Shown here: positions 1 through 7,191 of the stretch, piece after piece | How the letters are laid out: the number at the start of each line of letters is the position of its first letter | How positions within the stretch are numbered: position 1 is the first letter of the stretch | Assembly (NCBI GenBank): GCA_944358375.1 | Contig: CALVQT010000009.1 | Span: 1-37,580 of the forward strand | Origin: an uncultured Bacilli bacterium | Lineage (GTDB): Bacteria > Bacillota_I > Bacilli_A > RF39 > UBA660 | Length of the DNA: 37,580 nucleotides | Direction: 5' to 3' | Position numbers and translations under genes: made by a program | The notes under the pieces: generated by a model | Seen by the model: only the letters and a program-made list of their open reading frames with translations | Databases searched by the model: none | What the model was told of the DNA's origin: nothing

Positions 1-104
1 CCTCAAGTAGCATATTATATATTACCCGGGACATTTTCCCAAGTTATTACTTAAGACATTATCATAAAATAATCATAGTTTGATAAAAAATTTTAAAATA
101 TGTA
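1..104. other. Left edge, no gene; short palindromes
   Basis: No coding potential is visible. Positions 28-41 hold a small palindrome (GGGacattttCCC), followed at about 42-53 by AAGTtattACTT, and GACATT occurs twice. Such paired GACATT-containing motifs can occur at insertion-sequence ends, but only one side is visible here, so no element is called. Confidence 0.3.
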
Positions 105-133
105 TTGACTTATCAATAGTAATTAGATATAAT
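105..133 (+). promoter_or_regulatory. Sigma-A promoter of leader RNA copy 1
   Basis: TTGACT at 105-110 and TATAAT at 128-133 are separated by exactly 17 nt, close to a perfect housekeeping promoter. Transcription should begin near 138-141, about 395 nt ahead of the first downstream start codon. The same promoter layout precedes the second leader at 1083-1111. Confidence 0.85.
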
Positions 134-137
134 AGAA

Positions 138-516
138 TTGTCCTAAAGATAAAATATTATGATAGATATAGTTTGAAAAAATCTTATTATATTTACATAT
201 ATTTTATAAGGTGAAAAATTCTATAATATTATTTATTATATTATTTATTATTAATTAATTTAGATATTTATTTAGGTTAATATAATTTTAAATTTAATAT
301 ATTAAATAATTCTCTAAAAAGAGGTAGAAGCTTATCTACTATGGACAAATGGTATATCGTTGAGAAAGAAAACTCAAAATGATAAGCAATTATGCTAAAT
401 ACTGATAATATTTAGAACATGTTTATATTAAAGTAATATTTAATATAAATGATTATAATTTGTTTTTCAAAAACTCGGAGCAATTAAGTTTTATCAGAAC
501 TAATTGCTTTTTGTTT
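138..516 (+). promoter_or_regulatory. Structured leader RNA, copy 1 (riboswitch/attenuator-like)
   Basis: This untranslated leader of about 380 nt is paralogous to 1116-1480. Shared elements in order: a 5' segment TTGTCCTAAAGATAAAA (138-154); a hairpin GGTAGA/TCTACT near 323-340; GGACAA (343-348); a hairpin AATGG-TATA-TCGTT (347-361); GAG-AAAGAAAA-CTC; CTAAATA/TATTTAG; TTATATTAAA/TTTAATATAA; and a terminator hairpin. The 5' segment can pair with GGACAA or with the terminator loop TTTTATC plus part of its 3' arm, so mutually exclusive structures are possible. It lacks the signatures I know for lysine, SAM, TPP, purine, M-box, cobalamin, T-box, glycine and c-di-GMP leaders. The first tract resembles the GAGGTAGAGGC start of lysine riboswitches, but the conserved GAAAGG and CCGAAG parts are absent. 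Ligand and function are unknown. Confidence 0.7.
479..516 (+). terminator. Intrinsic terminator of leader copy 1
   Basis: AGCAATTA (479-486) pairs with TAATTGCT (501-508), extended by GTT/AAC inside, around a TTTTATCAG-type loop, and is followed by TTTTTGTTT. It lies about 20 nt ahead of the 536 start codon, so it would attenuate that gene unless antiterminated. Confidence 0.8.
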
Positions 517-535
517 ATATAGGAAAGTGGTGATT

Positions 536-904
536 ATGAGATTTTATATAATATTTGGAATTACTTTAATATTATTAATTTGTATTTTATTTTATAATCC
601 TAATGGTGAATATTTAGGGATATATAAAGAAAATGTAAAAATTACATATGATTATGATGATAAAGATTATTTTTGGATATTTGAAGTTAGTAATAATAAT
701 ATTAAAGTAGATGAAATTAATAATAACACTTGGAATTTAAGTGCTAATAATAATGGTAATTTTTATATAAATTTTTATTATACAAAAGATAATAAAGAAA
801 ATTATAAGTATAAAATATATTATGAATTTAAGGTTGAAAAAGGTATTATATATTGGATTTATGGTGAAGCAAATGGTCTTTTAGACTTTCCTAATCCAGT
901 TTAA
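536..904 (+). CDS. Small membrane-anchored protein, unknown function
   Basis: A 122-residue protein that I do not recognise. ATG at 536 is preferred over upstream GTG codons because the AGGAAAGTGG tract sits at a normal distance ahead of it. Residues about 2-20 form one hydrophobic helix (uncleaved signal anchor or signal peptide without a lipobox Cys). The remainder is an Asn/Tyr/Lys-rich, probably extracytoplasmic domain that alternates hydrophobic and polar residues like a beta-sandwich, ending in a Gly-Leu-Leu-Asp-Phe-Pro stretch. It stands alone behind leader RNA copy 1, so its expression probably depends on read-through of the 479-516 terminator. No enzyme motif is visible. Confidence 0.65.
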   Translation: MRFYIIFGITLILLICILFYNPNGEYLGIYKENVKITYDYDDKDYFWIFEVSNNNIKVDEINNNTWNLSANNNGNFYINFYYTKDNKENYKYKIYYEFKVEKGIIYWIYGEANGLLDFPNPV

Positions 905-1082
905 AATATATATTAATAATTTAATTAAATATTTAAAAATTTTATTTGTCAATTATATAGATATATAATTTATATTATTTTATGATTAATTTTTCAATAT
1001 AATATTAATTATCATTTATTATATAATTTTGAAATTAAATATAGTAAATTATTTTATATTTAAATAAAATTAAAAAAACATA

Positions 1083-1111
1083 TTGACATAAATTTTTTTA
1101 TTAGATATAAT
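1083..1111 (+). promoter_or_regulatory. Sigma-A promoter of leader RNA copy 2
   Basis: TTGACA (1083-1088) and TATAAT (1106-1111) with a 17-nt spacer match the consensus fully. The start point should be just upstream of the conserved TTGTCCT at 1116. Confidence 0.88.
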
Positions 1112-1115
1112 AATA

Positions 1116-1480
1116 TTGTCCTATAAGATAAAATATTAATTATATATTTATTAAAAGATAATATTAATTAAATTTTATTAGTGAAAATTTCTATATATTA
1201 TTTATATTTATTATCGTTATATTTAAGATAGTTTAATTATTATTTTATTTATAATATAGTTTATATCAAATAATTCTCTTATAATGAGGTAGAAGCTTAT
1301 CTACTAAGGACAAATGATATGTCATTGAGAAAGAAAACTCAAAATGGTAAGAAAATTATACTAAGTACTGATAATATTTAGTTAGTATTTATATTAAAGT
1401 AAAATTTAATATAAATGATTATAATTTATTTTTTAAAACTCAGAGCAATTTGGTTTTATCAGGACAAATTGCTTTTTGTA
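1116..1480 (+). promoter_or_regulatory. Structured leader RNA, copy 2 (riboswitch/attenuator-like)
   Basis: Paralogue of the 138-516 leader, located upstream of the Fic gene. It has the same elements: TTGTCCT-ATAA-GATAAAA (1116-1133); GGTAGA/TCTACT hairpin; AGGACAA (1307-1313); AATGA-TATG-TCATT hairpin; GAG/CTC; CTAAGTA/TATTTAG; TTATATTAAA/TTTAATATAA; terminator. Sequence changes against copy 1 preserve pairing: G-T becomes A-T and T-G becomes T-A in the AATGA stem, A-T becomes G-T in the CTAAGTA stem, and the terminator arms change from TTA/TAA to TTTG/CAAA. The 5' TTGTCCT...GATAAAA is complementary over 14 bp, with one 4-nt bulge, to TTTTATCAGGACAA in the terminator loop and 3' arm. The ligand is unknown. 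Unconserved AT-rich sequence fills 905-1080. Confidence 0.72.
1444..1479 (+). terminator. Intrinsic terminator of leader copy 2
   Basis: AGCAATTTG (1444-1452) pairs with CAAATTGCT (1465-1473) and is followed by TTTTTG. It is homologous to the 479-516 terminator with compensated stem changes. It lies about 100 nt ahead of the Fic start codon. Confidence 0.8.
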
Positions 1481-1577
1481 TGAAATTATATATAATTGTT
1501 ATAAAATATATATATTTTATTAAAAATGTGTATATTATTAAAAATAATTATGATAATATATTAATAGAGGTGATTAT

Positions 1578-2654
1578 ATGGAACCATATAAAGCAAAAGA
1601 TATGCCATTAAATTATGAACTTTCACCAATATTGTTAAAGTTAGTTTGTGAAACAGAGGAAGTTTATGGATTATATAAAGGATATTTAAAAAATATGTTA
1701 TATAATTATAATTGTTTTTTAGAAGCTGCATTTATTAGTGAATTATATTATTCTTTTAAGATTGATGGTACTAAGACAGCAAGTAGTTTAATGTTTCATT
1801 TCCCTTATATGATTAAGAGTAATGAATCAATTGAATTTTCTAATTTAAAAAAAGCTTTATATATTACACTTGAAGATATATCGAACAATAATTTCACAAT
1901 ATCTACGATAAATAAAATAAACAAAATATTATTTTCCGGATGTAGTAAGAATAATAAAACTAAAAATAGTGGTAAATTAAGAAATAGTCAAAATTTTTTA
2001 TTGAAACCTGGATTAGCTGGCTCTGCTGTTTCTTTTGTTCCCCCTGTTTATAATGAATTAAATCATTATATGAAAAATTTAGTTGAATACATAAATTTAA
2101 ATAATGATGTTCCATTAATATCAATCGGATTAACACATTTTCAATTTGAAAAACTTCATCCTTATATATCAGGAAATGGAAAAATAGGAAGAATGATAAT
2201 TCCTATTCAATATGCTTTTTATAAAAAAGAGCCTCCAATATTATTTATATCGGAAGCTATAGATAAATTAAAAAACACATATTTTACTTTATTAAGTGGT
2301 GAAATCGAAGAAGATGTTAATGCATTTATAAAATTTTTTCTTCAATGTATTATTGAGCAGTGTAATATTAATATAAAAAGGATTAAAAAACTTAATAAAA
2401 TATATAAAAAAGATTTTGATGAATTTAAAGAAACAATTAAAGGAAGTACTATATATAAAATTTTACCTATTATGTTTAAAAAGGTTGTATTTACAACTAA
2501 TGATATAGTTACTGAATGCAATTTACATATCAATTCTGTTAATAAGGTTTTAAATAAGTTAGTAGCACAAGGATATTTAGTGAAAGAAAAAAAAGATGGA
2601 ACTAATAGAGTTACTTTTTGCTATAAATCTGTTTATAATGTGTTTATCAACTAA
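1578..2654 (+). CDS. Fic-domain protein with winged-helix C-terminus
   Basis: A 358-residue Fic/DOC-family protein, a family that usually transfers AMP from ATP to Ser/Thr/Tyr of target proteins. The Fic motif is HPYISGNGKIGR at about 194-205; the usual Asp/Glu that coordinates magnesium is Ser here. The family's GKLR..QN and FVPP segments occur at about 132-156. An N-terminal SFKIDG (59-64) resembles the inhibitory S/T-x-x-x-E-G/N helix, with Asp for Glu, suggesting class II self-inhibition. The last 70 residues look like a winged helix-turn-helix. ATG 1578 follows GAGGTGATT. It lies behind leader copy 2 and its 3' end overlaps the convergent 2647-3183 gene by 8 nt. The fold is firm; catalytic competence is uncertain because of the Ser substitution. 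Confidence 0.9.
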   Translation: MEPYKAKDMPLNYELSPILLKLVCETEEVYGLYKGYLKNMLYNYNCFLEAAFISELYYSFKIDGTKTASSLMFHFPYMIKSNESIEFSNLKKALYITLEDISNNNFTISTINKINKILFSGCSKNNKTKNSGKLRNSQNFLLKPGLAGSAVSFVPPVYNELNHYMKNLVEYINLNNDVPLISIGLTHFQFEKLHPYISGNGKIGRMIIPIQYAFYKKEPPILFISEAIDKLKNTYFTLLSGEIEEDVNAFIKFFLQCIIEQCNINIKRIKKLNKIYKKDFDEFKETIKGSTIYKILPIMFKKVVFTTNDIVTECNLHINSVNKVLNKLVAQGYLVKEKKDGTNRVTFCYKSVYNVFIN

Positions 2655-3183
2655 TATCTTCAAGCGACTTATATATTGATAAATAAAAGGATATATTGCT
2701 TTTTGAAATAGTTTCAAAATAAGCAAATGTTCTTTTTTTGTTATTAATTGTGAAAACTAGTTCATTGAAATCTTTTTTTTTAATTTTTATATATTTAGAA
2801 ATAATATTATAATTGATATTATATTTATATGAAAATAAATCTTTAAATTTTTTAATATAATAATCAATATTACTATAATAATAAATATTACTGTATAAAA
2901 ATATATTTTTATGATTATAAAGAGTCAAATTAATAATATATTTAAGTTCTAAAGGATTTATATGAATATTTTGCTTTATAAATGTAATATAGTTATCTAA
3001 ATTAAAAATAAATTGTTCTATTTGATCAATATATTTTTCTTTATGAATTAAATGACTTGTAACTTCAATATATATATTATTATTAAGATTTGAAATTATA
3101 TCATTAAATTCTTTATCTTTAGAATAAGAAATTATTTCAGATAAATTATTTATATATTTTTTATTTATATATTTCTTAATCAT
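2647..3183 (-). CDS. Hypothetical protein, operon with Xre regulator
   Basis: A 178-residue protein that I do not recognise. It is extraordinarily rich in Ile, Asn, Lys and Tyr, with no transmembrane helix, no signal peptide and no metalloprotease HExxH, so it is not an ImmA/IrrE-type partner. Long stretches look alpha-helical. Its start overlaps the end of the upstream Xre gene by 8 nt, implying translational coupling, so it may be the effector or partner of that regulator. It converges on the Fic gene. Its base composition is even more AT-biased than its neighbours, consistent with an accessory gene. Confidence 0.6.
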   Translation of the reverse strand: MIKKYINKKYINNLSEIISYSKDKEFNDIISNLNNNIYIEVTSHLIHKEKYIDQIEQFIFNLDNYITFIKQNIHINPLELKYIINLTLYNHKNIFLYSNIYYYSNIDYYIKKFKDLFSYKYNINYNIISKYIKIKKKDFNELVFTINNKKRTFAYFETISKSNISFYLSIYKSLEDIS

Positions 3184-3430
3184 TGTTTACCTCATCAAAT
3201 TCAAAAAATTTACTGATCGGAATTTCTAAACATATGGCTATTTTATACAAATTATTTAAACTTATTCCTTTTGAAGACTTATTACTTTCAATATTACTAA
3301 TTAAGGATACTGAAACATTAATTATTTCAGCTAATTTCTCTTGAGATAATTTTTTCCCATTTTTATTATACATTTGACGATATTTTTTTATATTTTTCCC
3401 AATAATTCTATTTAATTCTTTCTCTTCCAT
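3176..3430 (-). CDS. Xre-family HTH regulator (paralogue 1)
   Basis: An 84-residue, single-domain Cro/C1-type helix-turn-helix protein. The sequence LSQEKLAEIINVSVSLISNI is the helix-turn-helix core, followed by a conserved LYKIA...IPISKFFEF tail typical of small Xre regulators. ATG at 3430 is preferred over GTG 3439 and ATG 3436 because AAAGG lies about 8 nt upstream of it. It is coupled to the 2647-3183 gene, and divergent from the 3530 paralogue across a gap of about 100 bp that probably contains both promoters and operators. It is closely related to the regulators at 3530-3784 and 3774-4034. Confidence 0.85.
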   Translation of the reverse strand: MEEKELNRIIGKNIKKYRQMYNKNGKKLSQEKLAEIINVSVSLISNIESNKSSKGISLNNLYKIAICLEIPISKFFEFDEVNND

Positions 3431-3529
3431 ATTCATCACCTTTATTATAATTCATTTATTCAAAAATGTATAGTATAACATTACATTAATTATATACAAA
3501 ATTATGTAAAATTAATATGGTGAGTATGT

Positions 3530-3784
3530 ATGGCTAGATTTAAAAGAGAATTTAATTTTAATGATAATATTATTGAAACAATTGCATATAATGTTATTAA
3601 ATATAGAAAAATAAATGGTATTACGCAAGAACAATTAGCTCTTGATATAGGTGTATCTCCTGAATTTATTAGAAAATTTGAAAGTACTAAAGGTAGTGAG
3701 GGATTATCAATTCTATCTTTATATAAAATATCTGTTGTTTTAAATGTATCTATTGATAAGTTTTTTGAAAGTATTAACGTTTAA
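3530..3784 (+). CDS. Xre-family HTH regulator (paralogue 2)
   Basis: An 84-residue Cro/C1-type DNA-binding protein. The helix-turn-helix core is ITQEQLALDIGVSPEFIRKF, and it shares the YKIS...VSIDKFFES tail with its two neighbours. The start is preceded only by a weak GGTGAG. Its recognition helix (SPEFIRKFES) differs most from the other two, so it may bind a different operator. It is divergent from paralogue 1 and its 3' end overlaps convergent paralogue 3 by 11 nt. Confidence 0.85.
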   Translation: MARFKREFNFNDNIIETIAYNVIKYRKINGITQEQLALDIGVSPEFIRKFESTKGSEGLSILSLYKISVVLNVSIDKFFESINV

Positions 3785-4034
3785 TAAAAAAATTTTCTAT
3801 TGGTACTTCTAATATATTACTTATTTTGTATAAATTATATACACTTATTCCTTGATATATTTTTTTGCTTTCTAAATTTCCAATTAATGATGTAGAAACA
3901 TTAGCTAATTCAGCAAGTTTTTCTTGAGTTAATTCAAAATTGTTTAAACTATATAATTTTCTGTAATATCTAACATTATCACCTATTATCATATATAAAT
4001 TTTTTTCATTGTAAAATATACTTTTATTGTCCAT
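3774..4034 (-). CDS. Xre-family HTH regulator (paralogue 3)
   Basis: An 86-residue Cro/C1-type regulator. The core LTQEKLAELANVSTSLIGNL is very like that of paralogue 1, and the tail VPIENFFIKR matches the family. GAGGT precedes the ATG at a normal distance. The gene is monocistronic and faces away from typA; the 4035-4213 gap contains nothing else recognisable apart from AT-rich promoter sequence. Regulatory targets are unknown; autoregulation or cross-regulation within the cluster is plausible. Confidence 0.85.
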   Translation of the reverse strand: MDNKSIFYNEKNLYMIIGDNVRYYRKLYSLNNFELTQEKLAELANVSTSLIGNLESKKIYQGISVYNLYKISNILEVPIENFFIKR

Positions 4035-4213
4035 AATAACCTCATATATTATTTTGCCATTATTTACACTTTTTAACCATTTACTAAAAATGATAAAATA
4101 TTACTATGAGTGATATTTACTTTTTTTTATTTTAAAATAATGAAATTTATAATAATTTTAGTTATATTTAAGATTATTTATTAGTTATATAATATTATTT
4201 AAAAAATTTATTC

Positions 4214-4242
4214 TTGAAAATTTAAATAAAATATTGTATTAT
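4214..4242 (+). promoter_or_regulatory. typA promoter
   Basis: TTGAAA (4214-4219), a 17-nt spacer and TATTAT (4237-4242) lie 29 nt ahead of the typA start. Confidence 0.6.
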
Positions 4243-4270
4243 TAATAAGCGTTATTGAGGGGATGATTTT

Positions 4271-6073
4271 ATGGAAAAAATAATTAATTTTGCTGTAGTT
4301 GCCCATGTAGATGCAGGAAAAAGTACTTTAGTTGATGCTTTGTTAAAACAAACTGGTGTATTTAGAGAGAATGAAGAAGTTGAAGCAAGAGTAATGGATA
4401 GTGGAGATTTGGAAAAGGAAAGAGGTATTACGATTACTGCTAAAAACTGTTCTATTAGATATAAAGATTATAAGATGAATATTGTTGATACTCCAGGTCA
4501 TGCTGATTTTTCGAGTGAAATAGAAAGGATTATTAAAACAGTTGATACAGTTGTTTTATTAGTAGATTCATCAGAAGGTCCAATGCCTCAAACTAGATTT
4601 GTTTTAAAAGAGGCATTAAAAAATGGTTTAAGACCTATTCTTTTTATTAATAAGATTGATAAAAAAGATGCCAGAGTAGATGAAGTTGTTAACATGACAT
4701 TTGATTTGTTTTGTGAACTTAATGCGACTAATGAACAACTAGATTTTAAAATATTGTATGGAATTGCAAAAGAAGGAATTGCAAAATATGAATTATCAGA
4801 TAAAAATGAAGATATTATTCCTTTATTAGATACAATAATTGAAACTACAAAACCATTTGAAGGAAATGAAAATGATTTTTTACAATTTCAAATATCTTCT
4901 TTGGATTATGATGAATATATTGGAAGATTAGGCATTGGTAGAATAAGTAAGGGGAAAATAAAGATAGGAGAAATAGTTACTATAGCTAAAAATGATGGGC
5001 AACTAGTAAAAGAGAAAGTAAGCAAAATATTTATTAATGAAGGTATAACTAGAAAAGAAGTAAAAGAAGCATTTTATGGAGATATTGCGATAGTAGCAGG
5101 ATGTCCAGAAATATCAATAGGTGATACTATTTGTGATGTTAATCATGTTGAACCCCTACCTAGTATTGAAATAGAGAAGCCGACATTATCTATGAATTTT
5201 TTAGTCAATACTAGCCCATTCGCAGGGAAAGTTGGTAAATATGTAACTTCTAGGCATTTAAGAGATAGATTGAATGCTGAACTTGAAAGAAATGTTGGTT
5301 TAGAAATTGAAGAATTATCGAGTAACGATGGATTTAAAGTATCTGGAAGAGGCGAACTACATTTATCTATATTAATTGAAAATATGAGAAGAGAAGGATA
5401 TGAACTTGGTGTATCTAAGCCAGAAGTAATATTTAAAGAAATTGATGGTATTAAATATGAGCCATTTGAAAAAGTTGTTATTAATGTTCCAAATGATTTT
5501 TCTGGTACTATTATAAGCGATATAAATGAAAGAAAAGGTTTAATGGAATTGATGGAACCAGTTGGTGATAATTATGTTAAATTAGAGTTTCTAGTGCCTA
5601 CTAGAGGATTGATAGGTTATAGAAGCTCATTTATAACTAATACAAAAGGCGAAGGTATTATGGTAAGAAGTTTTGATTCTTATAAAGAATATGTAGGCGA
5701 AATTAGTGGAAGAAAAAATGGCGTATTAGTTAGTATGGAAACAGGTAAGACTTTTGGATATGCACTTTACAATTTATTAGATAGAGGTACTATGATAGTA
5801 GAGCCTGCAACCGATGTTTATGAAGGAATGATTGTTGGTATTCATAACAAGGAAAATGATTTAAATGTAAATCCTTGTAAAAATAAAGAGTTTTCAAATA
5901 CAAGATCTAAAAGTAGTGATGAAGCAATTACTTTACCAAAACCCAAAATTTTTACATTAGAAGAGGCATTAGAATTTATTGAAAATGATGAATTGGTTGA
6001 AGTAACGCCAGATGCTATAAGATTAAGAAAAAAAATACTTAATGAAAAAGAAAGATTTAGAAGTAATAGATAA
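4271..6073 (+). CDS. typA: Translational GTPase TypA/BipA
   Basis: A 600-residue ribosome-binding GTPase of the EF-G/LepA superfamily that assists 50S assembly and stress growth. G1 is AHVDAGKST (about 11-19), the switch II region is DTPGHADF, and G4 is NKID. Beta-barrel, EF-G III/V-like and TypA-specific C-terminal domains follow (PTRGLIGYRS, FGYALYNL.DRG, NPCKNKEFSNTRSKSSDEA). Length and motifs are typical (family about 605-615). The start ATG has GAGGGGATG upstream. It is monocistronic, with its own promoter and a shared bidirectional terminator behind it. Confidence 0.97.
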   Translation: MEKIINFAVVAHVDAGKSTLVDALLKQTGVFRENEEVEARVMDSGDLEKERGITITAKNCSIRYKDYKMNIVDTPGHADFSSEIERIIKTVDTVVLLVDSSEGPMPQTRFVLKEALKNGLRPILFINKIDKKDARVDEVVNMTFDLFCELNATNEQLDFKILYGIAKEGIAKYELSDKNEDIIPLLDTIIETTKPFEGNENDFLQFQISSLDYDEYIGRLGIGRISKGKIKIGEIVTIAKNDGQLVKEKVSKIFINEGITRKEVKEAFYGDIAIVAGCPEISIGDTICDVNHVEPLPSIEIEKPTLSMNFLVNTSPFAGKVGKYVTSRHLRDRLNAELERNVGLEIEELSSNDGFKVSGRGELHLSILIENMRREGYELGVSKPEVIFKEIDGIKYEPFEKVVINVPNDFSGTIISDINERKGLMELMEPVGDNYVKLEFLVPTRGLIGYRSSFITNTKGEGIMVRSFDSYKEYVGEISGRKNGVLVSMETGKTFGYALYNLLDRGTMIVEPATDVYEGMIVGIHNKENDLNVNPCKNKEFSNTRSKSSDEAITLPKPKIFTLEEALEFIENDELVEVTPDAIRLRKKILNEKERFRSNR

Positions 6074-6104
6074 AAAAAGCATATAAATTAATTATATGCT
6101 TTTT
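6074..6104. terminator. Bidirectional terminator between typA and the convergent gene
   Basis: AAAAAGCATATAA and TTATATGCTTTTT form a perfect 13-bp hairpin with A and T tracts on both sides. It can stop typA transcription on the plus strand and the 6103-6621 gene on the minus strand. Confidence 0.85.
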
Positions 6105-6621
6105 ACTTTTTTTTAAAAAAATATATAAATTTAGCTACTAAAAAAATAATTTCATCACTATTTTTTGTAGCATATTTTTTTCCGATTGCTTTTCCACCAA
6201 CAGTAACAGATGATATTAGAGAGCTTATTAGTAATGAAGTGTATATTATATCAATATTAGTTATATTAGTTATATATATTGCTATTAAGGCTCCTAATGA
6301 TCCACTAACAATTCCACAAATATCTCCTATAACATCATTACATATATTAGCGAATGTACTAGCATTTTTTATTAAATAAACACCTTCTTTAGAACCTTTA
6401 ATTTTTTTAGAACTTTTTGCATGGAACGAAGATTCATTAGCGGTTAATACAGCGGTTCCAATTATATCAAATATAATTCCAATTATAATAAATACAAATA
6501 AAAAAATAATTAAAAAAATGTTGCTAAGTTTATTAATAATAATATTTGATGATGCACTAAAAATTAAAGCTATAAAAAAAGTCATTAAAAATGCATTAAT
6601 TATCCACTTGTTATTTTTCAT
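6103..6621 (-). CDS. Polytopic membrane protein, CorB-like of unknown function
   Basis: A 172-residue integral membrane protein with about four hydrophobic helices: 10-30, 35-58, 95-120 and 128-150. The segment FDIIGTAVLTANESSFHAKSS, followed by a KGSKEG...NDVIGDICGIVSG stretch, resembles a Bacillota family often labelled as related to the magnesium/cobalt protein CorB. Transport has not been shown for it, as far as I know. AAGGAG precedes the ATG. The gene is the first one behind the structured RNA at 6655-7100 with no obvious terminator between them, so that RNA could be its leader. Confidence 0.65.
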   Translation of the reverse strand: MKNNKWIINAFLMTFFIALIFSASSNIIINKLSNIFLIIFLFVFIIIGIIFDIIGTAVLTANESSFHAKSSKKIKGSKEGVYLIKNASTFANICNDVIGDICGIVSGSLGALIAIYITNITNIDIIYTSLLISSLISSVTVGGKAIGKKYATKNSDEIIFLVAKFIYFFKKK

Positions 6622-6654
6622 TTTTAATTAACTCCTTAATAAAAAAGTATGGAA

Positions 6655-7100
6655 TATCATAAATTAATTTTACGGCTTTGGTCGAGTAGAATTTCTCTAG
6701 TAATTACCTTCAGTTACCTTAGGGCGATTTCTCTTTAAAATTACAAATCATCAGTTACCTAAAATGATCACTCGATCACCACTTAGTCCGTACCTCAATC
6801 TTTATAATATAGACATACTAGAGGTTTTCCCAAACAAATATGTGCCACTTTTATTCGCTTTTGCAATTTATTTTTCAATTTCTATCCCAATAAATCACTC
6901 ACGACATGCGCGTTCATAATTACCGAAGCAATAGAAGGAAGTCGGTACATGCCATTGTATCTTTTCCTTTTATTTTAAATTATACACTCACCCCAATCTG
7001 GGCGAAAGAAGCAATATGTATAAAGTTTCTTTTTGCACAATTAATGGATTTTTAGCCCCATCTTCTAGTGGTATATTTGACTAGTATAATGCTCCATACA
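6655..7100 (-). ncRNA. Unassigned structured RNA, about 450 nt
   Basis: A non-coding stretch, visibly richer in G+C than its surroundings, transcribed leftward from the promoter at 7107-7135. Reading the minus strand, many stems form: CTAG/CTAG and ATGG/CCAT near the 5' end; CGCCC-AGATT-GGGGTG; GGCATG..ACCGA / TCGGT..CATGTC; ACCTC/GAGGT; CTAAG..GTGATC-GAGT-GATCAT..TTTAG; and TACGG/CCGTA closing the 3' domain. AGGTAACTGA occurs twice in that domain. I looked for and did not find the RNase P signatures (GGAAAGTCC, AGATAGATGA), the tmRNA 3' CCA/T-loop, or the SRP GGAAGGAAGCAG. It is either a long leader of the 6103-6621 gene or a stand-alone RNA of a class I cannot name. Confidence 0.65.
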
Positions 7101-7106
7101 TCAAAA

Positions 7107-7135
7107 AGTATACCATAAGTTACTTTTTTTGTAAA
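7107..7135 (-). promoter_or_regulatory. Promoter of the minus-strand structured RNA
   Basis: On the minus strand TTTACA (7135-7130), 17 nt, TATACT (7112-7107). It lies within the gap between the 7192-7695 gene and the RNA and points into the RNA, with a start point near 7100. Confidence 0.75.
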
Positions 7136-7191
7136 TAAAACAATTTTTCGTTTTATTAATATTAATATATTCTTATAAACTTGAAATATTA

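Noticed and set aside
1..60. End of an insertion sequence
   Set aside because: Two GACATT motifs and a small palindrome are suggestive, but no transposase or second end is visible.
300..520. Lysine riboswitch for the leader copies
   Set aside because: GAGGTAGAAGC resembles the start of lysine riboswitches and a terminator follows, but the conserved GAAAGG, CCGAAG and loop-E parts are missing and the downstream genes are not lysine-related.
2342..2533. Minus-strand open frame inside the Fic gene
   Set aside because: A shadow of the Fic coding strand with a hydrophobic composition produced by AT-rich antisense; no ribosome binding site.
6655..7100. RNase P RNA or tmRNA
   Set aside because: Size and structure suggested these, but the universally conserved GGAAAGTCC/AGATAGATGA of RNase P and the tRNA-like 3' end with CCA of tmRNA were not found.
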